DNA of 33,995 bases from an uncultured Bacteroidales bacterium (GTDB lineage: Bacteria > Bacteroidota > Bacteroidia > Bacteroidales > Paludibacteraceae), in assembly GCA_937901025.1 (NCBI GenBank), contig CALCGR010000160.1, positions 1 to 33,995 on the forward strand. The letters run 5' to 3'. Position numbers and translations under genes: made by a program. Shown here piece by piece: positions 1-7,842 of the stretch (position 1 is its first letter; the number at the start of each line of letters is the position of its first letter). Under the pieces are notes generated by a model that saw only the letters and a program-made list of their open reading frames with translations, was not told the origin of the DNA and ran no database searches.

Positions 1-226
1 TAGAAACAGTTGTGTCCCCGCCGATGGGTCGGTGGGGGTTGGAGGGGCGACGCCAAGGGGGCGTCGGTTTCCGAGGGACTGCTATCTGCGCGCACGCAAA
101 AACGGCTGTCCCCATAGAAGCGAGAGGGAGCGCCCCGCGGCAAGGGGCACAAGAATGCCCCGACGAGCGGAGAAGAGACGCGACGCTAAAAAAATCTAGC
201 AAAAAATCCTAAAAAATACAAATAAA
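1..226. repeat. GC-rich palindrome-rich region at left edge, no gene
   Basis: This stretch holds no credible gene. It contains a perfect hairpin GACGCC-aaggg-GGCGTC at 49-65 and a second potential hairpin, CCCC...GGGG, around 133-147. Positions 128-173 match, in inverted orientation, the cluster at 33939-33984 near the right edge, sharing GAGCGCCCCGCGGCAAGGGG and CCCCGACGAGCGG. The composition changes abruptly to AT-rich after about 185, where the promoter of the first operon begins. A 66-codon open frame crosses it but looks like translated repeat. Confidence 0.75.
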
Positions 227-258
227 TTTGTATATGTCAATTTTTTTCACTATCTTTG
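227..258 (+). promoter_or_regulatory. Bacteroidota-type promoter for the first operon
   Basis: TTTG at 227-230 and TATCTTTG at 251-258 match the Bacteroidota -33 (TTTG) and -7 (TAnnTTTG) elements, with a 20-bp spacer. Transcription would begin near 265, leaving about 20 nt before the ATG at 284. It is the only recognisable promoter ahead of the 11-gene plus-strand run. Confidence 0.8.
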
Positions 259-283
259 CACCCAAATTGTGTATTGCGGAATT

Positions 284-2329
284 ATGAATAGAAAATGCAT
301 CATTATTTTAATGCTCGCAGCGAGTGTATGCGCGCAGGCGAAAGCGGACTTATTGAGTGAGATACTGACCAACAAATGGGCCGCAAAAACCGTAAAAGAG
401 ACATCGATCGACAGCGTCCTGAATGCGGACAGCAAGGACCCAGCGCCCCGCTGGTCGCTGAGTTACGAGAACAAGCAAAAGATCTTCCGCCACTCGTTCG
501 AAGCGGATTACTACATCGTAGATAACCAAAAGAACACCCGCACCCACCTGAGCGATACCATCGTTCGGGACGCGGTGCTGAGTCCCAACGGCAGGTATAT
601 CGCCTTCATCAAGGGGAATAACCTATACGTCCATAAACTGGATTACGGTACGGAGGTAGCCGTCACCACCGACGAGGACCCGGATATACTCAACGGCGTA
701 GCGGACTGGTTATACGAGGAGGAGTTCGGATGCACCCACCTGTTTGAATGGGCCCCCGACAGCAAGACCTTAGCGTTCGTGAGGTTGGACGAGCACAAGG
801 TGCCGACATTCACCTGGCAGGAGATGTTAGGCGCCACGGACAGCACGTCGACCTACGCCCGCAATAGGAGCGTACGTTATCCCCGTGCGGGCGAAGCGAA
901 TGCGAAGGCGAGCGTATGCTTATACGACATGCAGTACAAAGATGTGAAGACCGTAGAGATAGGCGAAGCGGAGTATATACCCCGTCTGCGTTGGCACCTC
1001 GACCAGCTGATGATACTCAAACTCAATCGGGACCAGAATAAGATGGAGGTACTGGAGTGCAATCCGAAGTCGACGGTGAGCAAACTATGGTACAAAGAGG
1101 AGAGCAAGGACGGTTGGGTCGATTATGCGGACATAGACGAATGGCAGTGGCTGAGTAACGGGAACGTGATTGTCATCAACAGCAAGAGCGGTTGGCGGCA
1201 GGCGTACCTCTATTCCAAGCAAGGCAAACAACAGCAGCAACTGACCGAGGAAGGGGCGGACGTGATGAAGGTATACGGCTATGACGAGAAGACAAAGACG
1301 CTGTTCGGTGTGCTATCCACAGAGATAGGGAACAGGGTCATTGGCGGTATCGGCACCAATGCCGACAAGCGAACGGGGATGCACACCCTGTACGTAAGCA
1401 AGGACGGAACACGGTTCATTGACCGCTACGAGGATACCGAGACCCCGTACCTCTACACGATGTACGAGCGGAAGGGCAAGCAGTGGAACGAAGTAGAGGT
1501 AGCGGAGCTGACGAAGGTCAATCAATCGAACCAAACCCTCGCGGAGCGTTGGCAGGCGCAGGGACTGAATAACATGGAGTTCTTCTCGTTCACGACCGAA
1601 CGCGGGGACGAGATCAACGGGTGGATGATATTGCCGCCGGAGATGGATGAGGAGCAACAGTATCCGGTAGTGATGCTGCAGTACTCGGGTCCGGACAGCC
1701 AACGCGTCCTCGACCGATGGAACAAACGTTGGGAACACGCCTTAGCGGCGTTAGGATATATCGTGGTGTGCGTAGACGGTCGCGGTACGGGCGGCCGCGG
1801 GAGCGAGTGGCGTAACGCCACGTATATGCGTCTGGGTCAACGCGAGGCGGAGGACCTCATCAGTGCGGCGCGCTGGCTACAGCAGATGGCTTATGTGGAC
1901 GGCAGTAGGATGTGCCTGGGCGGCTGGAGTTACGGCGGGTTTGAGACACTGATGACGATGAGTCAACCGAACAGTCCTTTCCGCTGCGGGTTTGCTATTG
2001 CGCCCGTGACGGACTTTAGGTTATACGACAGCGGTTATACGGAGCGGTTCATGCGTCGACCGCAGGTGAACGAGGCAGGATACATGGGTTGCGACCTGAC
2101 GGCGAAGGCTGCGCAGCTGAAGGGGGACTTGTTGCTTGTACACGCCTTGGCGGACGATAACGTACACTGCCAACAGACGTGGCGGTATATCGATGCGCTC
2201 GTGGAGGCGGGTAAGCAGTTCGAGATGCAGATTTATCCCGACGACAACCACTCGCTGCTTAAACCCAAGAACAAGGAGCACATGCATCGCCGCATATTAA
2301 CGTTCTTAGAAAACCATTTGTTACCATGA
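284..2329 (+). CDS. Prolyl dipeptidyl peptidase, S9B (DPP IV) family
   Basis: This is a secreted serine exopeptidase expected to release X-Pro (or similar) dipeptides from peptide N-termini in the periplasm or at the surface. The 681-aa product starts at ATG 284. A GTG at 269 is in frame but lies almost at the predicted transcription start. The first 21 residues form a signal peptide ending AQAKA. A beta-propeller region of about 400 residues follows, with the family signature DWLYEEE at 141-147, the glutamate pair that holds the substrate amino group. The C-terminal alpha/beta hydrolase domain has GWSYGG with nucleophile Ser549, Asp624 in ADDNVH and His656 in DDNHS. Its TGA overlaps the next ATG (ATGA). 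Exact dipeptide preference cannot be read from sequence. Confidence 0.93.
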   Translation: MNRKCIIILMLAASVCAQAKADLLSEILTNKWAAKTVKETSIDSVLNADSKDPAPRWSLSYENKQKIFRHSFEADYYIVDNQKNTRTHLSDTIVRDAVLSPNGRYIAFIKGNNLYVHKLDYGTEVAVTTDEDPDILNGVADWLYEEEFGCTHLFEWAPDSKTLAFVRLDEHKVPTFTWQEMLGATDSTSTYARNRSVRYPRAGEANAKASVCLYDMQYKDVKTVEIGEAEYIPRLRWHLDQLMILKLNRDQNKMEVLECNPKSTVSKLWYKEESKDGWVDYADIDEWQWLSNGNVIVINSKSGWRQAYLYSKQGKQQQQLTEEGADVMKVYGYDEKTKTLFGVLSTEIGNRVIGGIGTNADKRTGMHTLYVSKDGTRFIDRYEDTETPYLYTMYERKGKQWNEVEVAELTKVNQSNQTLAERWQAQGLNNMEFFSFTTERGDEINGWMILPPEMDEEQQYPVVMLQYSGPDSQRVLDRWNKRWEHALAALGYIVVCVDGRGTGGRGSEWRNATYMRLGQREAEDLISAARWLQQMAYVDGSRMCLGGWSYGGFETLMTMSQPNSPFRCGFAIAPVTDFRLYDSGYTERFMRRPQVNEAGYMGCDLTAKAAQLKGDLLLVHALADDNVHCQQTWRYIDALVEAGKQFEMQIYPDDNHSLLKPKNKEHMHRRILTFLENHLLP

Positions 2330-2955
2330 ACTTAGGATATCAGATACCGACGTGCTTGCAGTGGCTCATGCCGTTTGCCGTATGGCGCAAGCGCAGTAGT
2401 GAGACGAACGGGGAGAGGGTGGTGTATCTCACCTTTGACGACGGTCCTATCCCCGAGGTGACGCCTGAGGTACTGGATATACTCAAGCGCGAGCAGGTGC
2501 CCGCCACGTTTTTTATGGTAGGCGAGAATGCGCAGCGTTATCCCGAACTGGTGGACCGCGTACGGCACGAGGGGCATAAGATAGGCAACCACACTTTCCA
2601 CCACCTCAAAGGTTGGGGTAGGGGGATAGCGACCTACTTAGCGGATGTGGACCGCTGCGACATGGTGTTAGGCGGGACTCGACTGTTTCGTCCGCCGTAT
2701 GGAAGGGTGCGCGTGCCGCAACTGCTGGGATTGAAGCGCCGGGGGTATAAGGTGTTCCTATGGGATGTGCTGACCCACGATTATAGTTCGCTCATGAGTG
2801 AGGAGGCGATGGTGAATGTAGTTAAAGAGTATACCCGCGAGGGCAGTATTATAGTTTTTCACGATTCGGTCAAGTCGGGGGAGCGTATGCTCAAGGCGTT
2901 GCCCGAAGTGATTCATTGGTTAAAAGATGAAGGATATTCGTTACATAGTTTATAG
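2326..2955 (+). CDS. Polysaccharide deacetylase (NodB/CE4 family)
   Basis: This is a metal-dependent de-N-acetylase domain acting on an N-acetylated glycan, such as peptidoglycan or another cell-envelope polymer. The 209-aa protein is essentially one NodB domain. It has motif 1 TFDDGP (36-41, with D38 as base and D39 as metal ligand), motif 2 HTFHH (H89 and H93 as metal ligands), motif 3 RPPYGR (122-127), WDVLTHDY near 146-153 and the final FHD (179-180). No convincing cleavable signal peptide is present, but residues 9-20 are hydrophobic and could act as a short anchor. The start overlaps the dipeptidyl peptidase stop by 4 nt, and the end overlaps the next gene by 29 nt, so translation is probably coupled. 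The substrate is not identifiable. Confidence 0.9.
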   Translation: MNLGYQIPTCLQWLMPFAVWRKRSSETNGERVVYLTFDDGPIPEVTPEVLDILKREQVPATFFMVGENAQRYPELVDRVRHEGHKIGNHTFHHLKGWGRGIATYLADVDRCDMVLGGTRLFRPPYGRVRVPQLLGLKRRGYKVFLWDVLTHDYSSLMSEEAMVNVVKEYTREGSIIVFHDSVKSGERMLKALPEVIHWLKDEGYSLHSL

Positions 2956-4726
2956 CGGGCTGATGCTGCTGCTTATCGGCTGCGCCAACCGCGGTATCGG
3001 TCCCCAAGGCGGACCGAGGGACTCTGTTCCTCCCACGGTGATGAAGGAGGAGCCGATGAACCGTACCACGAACTTCAAGGCCAAGAAGATTGAGATCACG
3101 TTTGATGAGTATATCCAAAGCGACAACGCCGCGGAGAATATCCTGATGTCGCCTCCGATGAAGCAGATGCCCGACTTCCGGTTTGTAGGTAAGAAAGTGC
3201 TCATTCAACTCAACGACACCCTGAAGCCGGAGACGACGTATACCATCGATTTCGGTAGGGCGATTTGTGACTTCACCGAGAAGAACCCGTTGGCGGGTTA
3301 TCGTTACGCTTTCTCTACGGGCGAGGTGATTGACTCGATGAGCGTAGAGGGGACGGTGCTCAATAGTGAGGACCTTAAGCCCGCCATAGGTGTGCTGGTA
3401 GGCGCTTATGCCGACAAGGCGGATAGCGTGTTCGAACAGCGCGCCTTTGATTATGTGTCGAAGACGGATAGCTCGGGGTACTTCCATATAGACAATATGC
3501 GCCCGGGGACGTACAGCATCTATGCTCTGCAGGATATCAGTAGGGACTATTTCTACCAACCCGGGGAAGGGCTGGCGTTTGGGATGGTGCAGGAAAGCAT
3601 CTTTCCAATAGTGGATAGTTCAGCGTTGATCGTTGAGAGTAGTTTAGATAGTTTAGAGCTAGATAGTGTAGAGGTGGATAGTGTAGAGGTGAAAGAGAAG
3701 GATTTGCCGACGCTGTATTTCTTCAAGGAGGAGAAGGTTAGGCAGTACTTGCAACGCGGGTTAAGGCAGGAGGCGTATCAGATGCAGTTCCTCTTTGCGG
3801 GCAAGCAGGACAGTGTACCTACGTTTAGGGCCTTGCGTCCGTCGGAGGTGGACACTGCCTATAGCGATAGTAAGTTCGCGGACTGGATGCCGTATAGCCG
3901 GTGGTTGTATAACAAGACGAGCGATACCATCAGCGTGTGGCTGACGGACTCGATAGCGATAGGGCAGGATAGTATCTTCGTAGAGGTGAGTCATTACCGT
4001 ACGGACTCAGTCTATCAGCTGGAGCACGTACTGGATACGGTGAAGATGATCTATCGTGCTCCGCGACTGACGGAGAAACTGATTGCCGACCGCAAACAAC
4101 AGTGGGATAATCGCAAGCTTAAGATCTCGTCGTCGTTGTCGGGTACGGCAGGGGTGGATAAGCCGCTGGTACTGACGTTTGCTATGCCCGCGGATTCGAT
4201 AATGAAGGATAGTATCACCCTTTGGCACAAAGTGGATACGGTGTATCATCCGCTCGCTTTTGAACTCAAGCCGCTGGACGATATAGGACTGCGTTACGAG
4301 GTGGATTATCCTTGGCGACCGGGTGAGGCGTACGAGATGCGTATCGACTCGGGTCTGGTGAGGGACTGCTACGGGAAGGTGAACGATAAGACGCTCATTC
4401 AGTTTAAGAAACGCTCGCTGGAGGATTATGCCACGCTGCGCGTGTATGTAGTGCCCGTCAAGGAACAATTGCGGGTGCAGTTATTGGATAAACAGGAAAA
4501 GATGTTGCGCGATGAACCCTTACGCGGGGGGCAGGCGTACTTCGAACATATTGACCCGTCGACCTACCGGCTGCGGGTATATGAGGATAAGAACGGGGAC
4601 GGACGTTGGACGACAGGTGACTGGATGCTCAAGCGGCAACCCGAGCCGGTGTATAACCACGAGAAAGATTTGAATATGAAAGCCAACTGGGATTTTGAAG
4701 AAACGATAAATCACAACATACAATGA
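2927..4726 (+). CDS. Lipoprotein with N-terminal bacterial Ig-like domain
   Basis: This 599-aa lipoprotein has an N-terminal hydrophobic stretch and lipobox LIGC with lipidated Cys19. The following segment (GPQGGPRDSVPPTV, then KKIEITFDEYIQ) is the Ig-like (Big_5-type) domain common in Bacteroidota lipoproteins of unknown function. A second region around 120-190 looks like another beta-sandwich (carboxypeptidase-regulatory-like, SGYFHIDNMRPGTYSIYALQD). Residues near 230-255 are an acidic low-complexity run built from LDSLE/VDSVE pentapeptides. The C-terminus again resembles a beta domain with DKNGDGRW. It overlaps the deacetylase upstream by 29 nt and alaS downstream by 4 nt (ATGA). No enzymatic motif is visible; an envelope or scaffold role is inference. 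Confidence 0.8.
   Translation: MKDIRYIVYSGLMLLLIGCANRGIGPQGGPRDSVPPTVMKEEPMNRTTNFKAKKIEITFDEYIQSDNAAENILMSPPMKQMPDFRFVGKKVLIQLNDTLKPETTYTIDFGRAICDFTEKNPLAGYRYAFSTGEVIDSMSVEGTVLNSEDLKPAIGVLVGAYADKADSVFEQRAFDYVSKTDSSGYFHIDNMRPGTYSIYALQDISRDYFYQPGEGLAFGMVQESIFPIVDSSALIVESSLDSLELDSVEVDSVEVKEKDLPTLYFFKEEKVRQYLQRGLRQEAYQMQFLFAGKQDSVPTFRALRPSEVDTAYSDSKFADWMPYSRWLYNKTSDTISVWLTDSIAIGQDSIFVEVSHYRTDSVYQLEHVLDTVKMIYRAPRLTEKLIADRKQQWDNRKLKISSSLSGTAGVDKPLVLTFAMPADSIMKDSITLWHKVDTVYHPLAFELKPLDDIGLRYEVDYPWRPGEAYEMRIDSGLVRDCYGKVNDKTLIQFKKRSLEDYATLRVYVVPVKEQLRVQLLDKQEKMLRDEPLRGGQAYFEHIDPSTYRLRVYEDKNGDGRWTTGDWMLKRQPEPVYNHEKDLNMKANWDFEETINHNIQ
3647..3691 (+). repeat. Three 15-bp tandem units inside the Ig-like lipoprotein gene
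   Basis: GATAGTGTAGAGGTG occurs at 3662-3676 and again, identically, at 3677-3691. It is preceded by a diverged copy, GATAGTTTAGAGCTA, at 3647-3661. The array encodes DSLEL-DSVEV-DSVEV in frame. The words TTTAGAG and TTGAGAGT just upstream resemble the GAGAGTT heptamers in alaS. Confidence 0.85.
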
Positions 4727-7350
4727 CAAGTAAAGAAATTAGACAGTCCTTTTTGGACTTTATGGCATCGAAGGGACACACGGTGGTACCCTCAGCCCCG
4801 ATGGTGATCAAGGATGATCCCACGTTAATGTTTACCAATGCGGGAATGAACCCCTGGAAGGGTATCATCCTGGGCAATGACCCTATCGTCAACGCGCGCG
4901 TGGCGGATAGTCAGAAGTGTCTGCGCGTAAGCGGCAAGCACAACGACCTGGAGGAAGTGGGTCACGACACCTACCATCATACGATGTTCGAGATGTTAGG
5001 TAACTGGTCGTTTGGCGATTACTTCAAAGCCGAAGCCATCGACTTCGCGTGGGAGTATATCGTAGACGTACTGCATATCGATCCGGCAAATCTCTACGCT
5101 ACCGTCTTTGAGGGGAACCCCGCCGAGGGCCTCGAGCGCGATAACGAGGCTGCCGCTATCTGGGAGAAACACCTGCCCAAGGATCACATCATCAATGGGA
5201 ATAAACACGATAACTTCTGGGAGATGGGGGATACCGGACCCTGCGGACCGTGTTCGGAGATTCACGTAGATAGCCGCAGTGAGGCAGAGAAAGCGAAGGT
5301 GGCAGGTAAGGACCTCGTCAACAAGGACCACCCGCAAGTCATTGAGATATGGAACCTGGTGTTTATGCAGTATAACCGCAAGGCCGACGGTTCGCTCGAG
5401 GGTCTGCCCAAGAAAGTGATAGATACCGGTATGGGCTTCGAACGCCTCGTTCGTACGTTGCAAGGCAAACAAAGTAACTACGATACGGACGTGTTCCAGC
5501 CGATGCTGAGGAAGATCGGTCAGATCTGCGGTTGCGAATACGGTAAGGACGAGAAGACGGATATCGCTATGCGCGTCATTGCCGACCATATCCGCACGAT
5601 TTCCTTCGCTATCACCGACGGTCAACTGCCGAGCAACGAGAAAGCCGGTTACGTCATCCGTCGTATCCTGCGCCGCGCCGTGCGATACGGGTATACGTTC
5701 CTCAGCCAACGCGACGCGTTCCTATATAAACTCGTACCGCAACTGATTTCCGATATGGGCGAAGCCTATCCCGAACTCGTACGGATGGAAGCGCAGATCA
5801 CCCCGGTCATCAAGGCGGAGGAGGAGGCTTTCCTGCGTACGCTGGACAAGGGTATCTCCCTGCTCGACAAACTGATGGCGGAGGCGCGCAAGGCAGGAAA
5901 GAAAGAGATTTCCGGTGTGGACGTGTTCACATTGAAGGACACCTACGGTTTCCCGCTGGACTTGACCGAACTCATCCTGCGCGAGAACGATTTCACGACC
6001 AACGAAGAAGAGTATAACGAAGCCCTCAATCACCAGAAAGAGATGGGGCGCAATGCCAATAAACAGGAACTGGGCGACTGGGTGGTTATCAGTGAGGATA
6101 ACGAGACCGAGTTCGTAGGTTACGATGAACTGAGTTGCGAGACCCGCATCGTCAAATACCGCAAGGTCAACCAGAAAGGTAAAGACTTCTACCAACTCGT
6201 GCTCAGCAAGACTCCTTTCTATGCCGAGATGGGTGGTGAGGTAGGTGACGTTGGAGAGTTGAGTGTTGAGAGTTTAGAGTTTAGAGTGAAGATTATCGAT
6301 ACCAAGCGGGAGAACGGGTTACCGGTGCATATCACCTTGGACGACCCGCAGGCGTTGGTAGGGAAGACCATCATCGCTGCGGTCGATGCAGAGCGTCGTC
6401 AAGCGATTGCTTGTAACCACTCGGCTACGCACCTTATCCATTACGCGTTGCGTGAGGTGTTAGGCAAGCACGTAGAACAGAAAGGTTCGCTCGTGACGCC
6501 GGAGAGTCTGCGTTTCGACTTCAGTCACTTCCAGAAAGTGACACCGGAGGAGTTGCGTAAAGCCGAACAGATAGCCAACGAACTTATCCGCGCCGATTAT
6601 CAGCTGCAGGAGAGCCGTCATACGCCGATAGCTAAAGCCAAGGCGATGGGAGCGATGGCGCTCTTTGGTGAGAAATACGGTGACGATGTGCGCGTGATTC
6701 AATACGGTCCCAGTATCGAACTCTGCGGTGGGTGTCACGTGAGCAGTACCGGTCGTATCGGTTCGGTGCGCATCGTGATGGAGACCAGCGTAGCGGCGGG
6801 TGTGCGTCGTATCGAGGCGGTCACGGCGAAGGCGGCGGAAGCGGTGTATGCCGAGGAGAGTGACCTACTGCAACAGGCGCGGTTGCTGTTCAACAACACC
6901 AAGGACCTGGTAGGCAGTATCGCTAAACTGCAGGAGGAGAATACGGCGCTCAAAAAACAACTGGAGGAAGCGGCGGCCCGCGAGAATGCCGCGAAAGCCA
7001 AGGAACTGCTGGCGAAGGTGGAGACGATGGGGACGATCAAACTGTTGCGTCTCACCGGCAACTATCCGGCTACGTTTGCTAGAGATATGGTGCCGACGCT
7101 GCAAGCTAGTTTCGATAACGAACGTTTTGCTTTGGTTGCCGCTACCGAATGGGAGGGCAAACCGAGTCTGACCGTCTATTTAAGTAAACCGTTGATTGCC
7201 GAAGGCAAAAGTGCGGGGGCGATCATCAAAGCCGCGGCTCCGCTCATCCAAGGCGGTGGCGGTGGACAACCGATGCTCGCTACCGCCGGCGGACGCGATG
7301 CCGCAGGACTGGCGAAAGCGCTTGAAGCGATGCTGCAAGCGCTAGTGTAA
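4723..7350 (+). CDS. alaS: Alanyl-tRNA synthetase
   Basis: This enzyme charges tRNA-Ala and clears mischarged Ser or Gly. The 875-aa length is normal. The class II catalytic core occupies roughly residues 1-365 (FTNAGMNPWK, DTGPCGPCSEIH, GMGFERL), followed by the tRNA-binding helical part. The editing domain has the zinc motif HSATH (H566, H570) with CGGCH (C668, H672). The C-terminal DHHA1/C-Ala region starts near 750 with a coiled coil and ends with a Gly-rich QGGGGGQP motif. The start is ATG 4723, overlapping the lipoprotein stop by 4 nt. Between GGEVGDVG and VKIIDTKREN, residues about 511-522 are encoded by heptamer repeats, apparently filling a surface loop before the editing domain. Confidence 0.98.
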   Translation: MTSKEIRQSFLDFMASKGHTVVPSAPMVIKDDPTLMFTNAGMNPWKGIILGNDPIVNARVADSQKCLRVSGKHNDLEEVGHDTYHHTMFEMLGNWSFGDYFKAEAIDFAWEYIVDVLHIDPANLYATVFEGNPAEGLERDNEAAAIWEKHLPKDHIINGNKHDNFWEMGDTGPCGPCSEIHVDSRSEAEKAKVAGKDLVNKDHPQVIEIWNLVFMQYNRKADGSLEGLPKKVIDTGMGFERLVRTLQGKQSNYDTDVFQPMLRKIGQICGCEYGKDEKTDIAMRVIADHIRTISFAITDGQLPSNEKAGYVIRRILRRAVRYGYTFLSQRDAFLYKLVPQLISDMGEAYPELVRMEAQITPVIKAEEEAFLRTLDKGISLLDKLMAEARKAGKKEISGVDVFTLKDTYGFPLDLTELILRENDFTTNEEEYNEALNHQKEMGRNANKQELGDWVVISEDNETEFVGYDELSCETRIVKYRKVNQKGKDFYQLVLSKTPFYAEMGGEVGDVGELSVESLEFRVKIIDTKRENGLPVHITLDDPQALVGKTIIAAVDAERRQAIACNHSATHLIHYALREVLGKHVEQKGSLVTPESLRFDFSHFQKVTPEELRKAEQIANELIRADYQLQESRHTPIAKAKAMGAMALFGEKYGDDVRVIQYGPSIELCGGCHVSSTGRIGSVRIVMETSVAAGVRRIEAVTAKAAEAVYAEESDLLQQARLLFNNTKDLVGSIAKLQEENTALKKQLEEAAARENAAKAKELLAKVETMGTIKLLRLTGNYPATFARDMVPTLQASFDNERFALVAATEWEGKPSLTVYLSKPLIAEGKSAGAIIKAAAPLIQGGGGGQPMLATAGGRDAAGLAKALEAMLQALV
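6254..6288 (+). repeat. GAGAGTT heptamer array inside alaS
   Basis: Five consecutive heptamers are visible: GAGAGTT, GAGTGTT, GAGAGTT, TAGAGTT, TAGAGTG. They encode most of ELSVESLEFRV in the alaS frame. The unit is the reverse complement of the perfect array in pheS at 31974-32007. Confidence 0.85.
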
Positions 7351-7362
7351 AGTTGAAAGTTT

Positions 7363-7809
7363 ATGAATTGGATAGATAGATTTCAGGCGATATTGCCCAG
7401 CAGCAAGTGGCCTACGGTGATCCGTAAGCCCTTGCGGTTTATGTTGATAGGAACGATAGGGATGTTTGTTCAGGAGTGGTTCTTCCGTCTGCTGATGTGG
7501 CTGATGGACGATCCCGTAAAGAACAGTCTCTGGTACTATGTAGCTTTTGCGGGAGGGTTCATCCTGGAGATGATACCGAACTACTGCTGCACGAACTTCT
7601 ATACCTTCGGTACCCGGCCTACGTGGACGAATGCCGGTGGGTTTACCTTGGCGCGTGGCATTAACCTGGCCCTACAGATGGGGGTACTCCCGCTCGCCTT
7701 GCACCTGATGCCGAATGCCAATAACACGATTATCACCTATGTTGTTATTTTCGTAGCGGGTATTGCTAACTTCCTGATTCAACTGCTGTTCTTTAAGAAG
7801 AAAGACTAA
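7363..7809 (+). CDS. GtrA-like family small membrane protein
   Basis: This 148-aa protein has four hydrophobic segments (about 26-45, 57-75, 93-116 and 122-143) and a Lys-rich end (FFKKKD). This is the size and layout of the GtrA/DPMS_synth family. Family members are thought to move or organise polyprenyl-phosphate-linked sugars in the inner membrane, but no glycosyltransferase partner lies next to it here. The start ATG 7363 lies 12 nt after alaS, and that spacer (AGTTGAAAGTTT) itself resembles heptamer repeat sequence. The stop TAA is the first codon-sized part of the TAATAAC repeat array that fills the spacer to the next gene. Family assignment is by topology and length, so it is less certain than for its neighbours. 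Confidence 0.7.
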   Translation: MNWIDRFQAILPSSKWPTVIRKPLRFMLIGTIGMFVQEWFFRLLMWLMDDPVKNSLWYYVAFAGGFILEMIPNYCCTNFYTFGTRPTWTNAGGFTLARGINLALQMGVLPLALHLMPNANNTIITYVVIFVAGIANFLIQLLFFKKKD

Positions 7810-7841
7810 TAACTAACGACTAATAACTAACGACTAACCAC
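7807..7841 (+). repeat. TAAYRAC heptamer array filling the gtrA-like/guaD spacer
   Basis: Five heptamers lie head to tail: TAATAAC, TAACGAC, TAATAAC, TAACGAC, TAACCAC. This includes a perfect two-copy 14-bp repeat at 7807-7834. The array starts with the stop codon of the upstream gene and ends one base before the ATG of the next, so it makes up the whole spacer. Confidence 0.9.
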
Positions 7842-7842
7842 C

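Noticed and set aside
12..212. Open frame of 66 codons at the left edge
   Set aside because: It lies wholly in the palindromic repeat region, has a repeat-like composition (Gly, Arg, Pro) and no promoter or recognisable protein features.
269..283. GTG start for the dipeptidyl peptidase
   Set aside because: It is only about 11 nt from the -7 promoter element, close to the predicted transcription start, and the ATG at 284 begins a standard signal peptide.
7807..7841. CRISPR array
   Set aside because: Repeat units are 7 bp with no unique spacers and no cas genes are present anywhere in the window.
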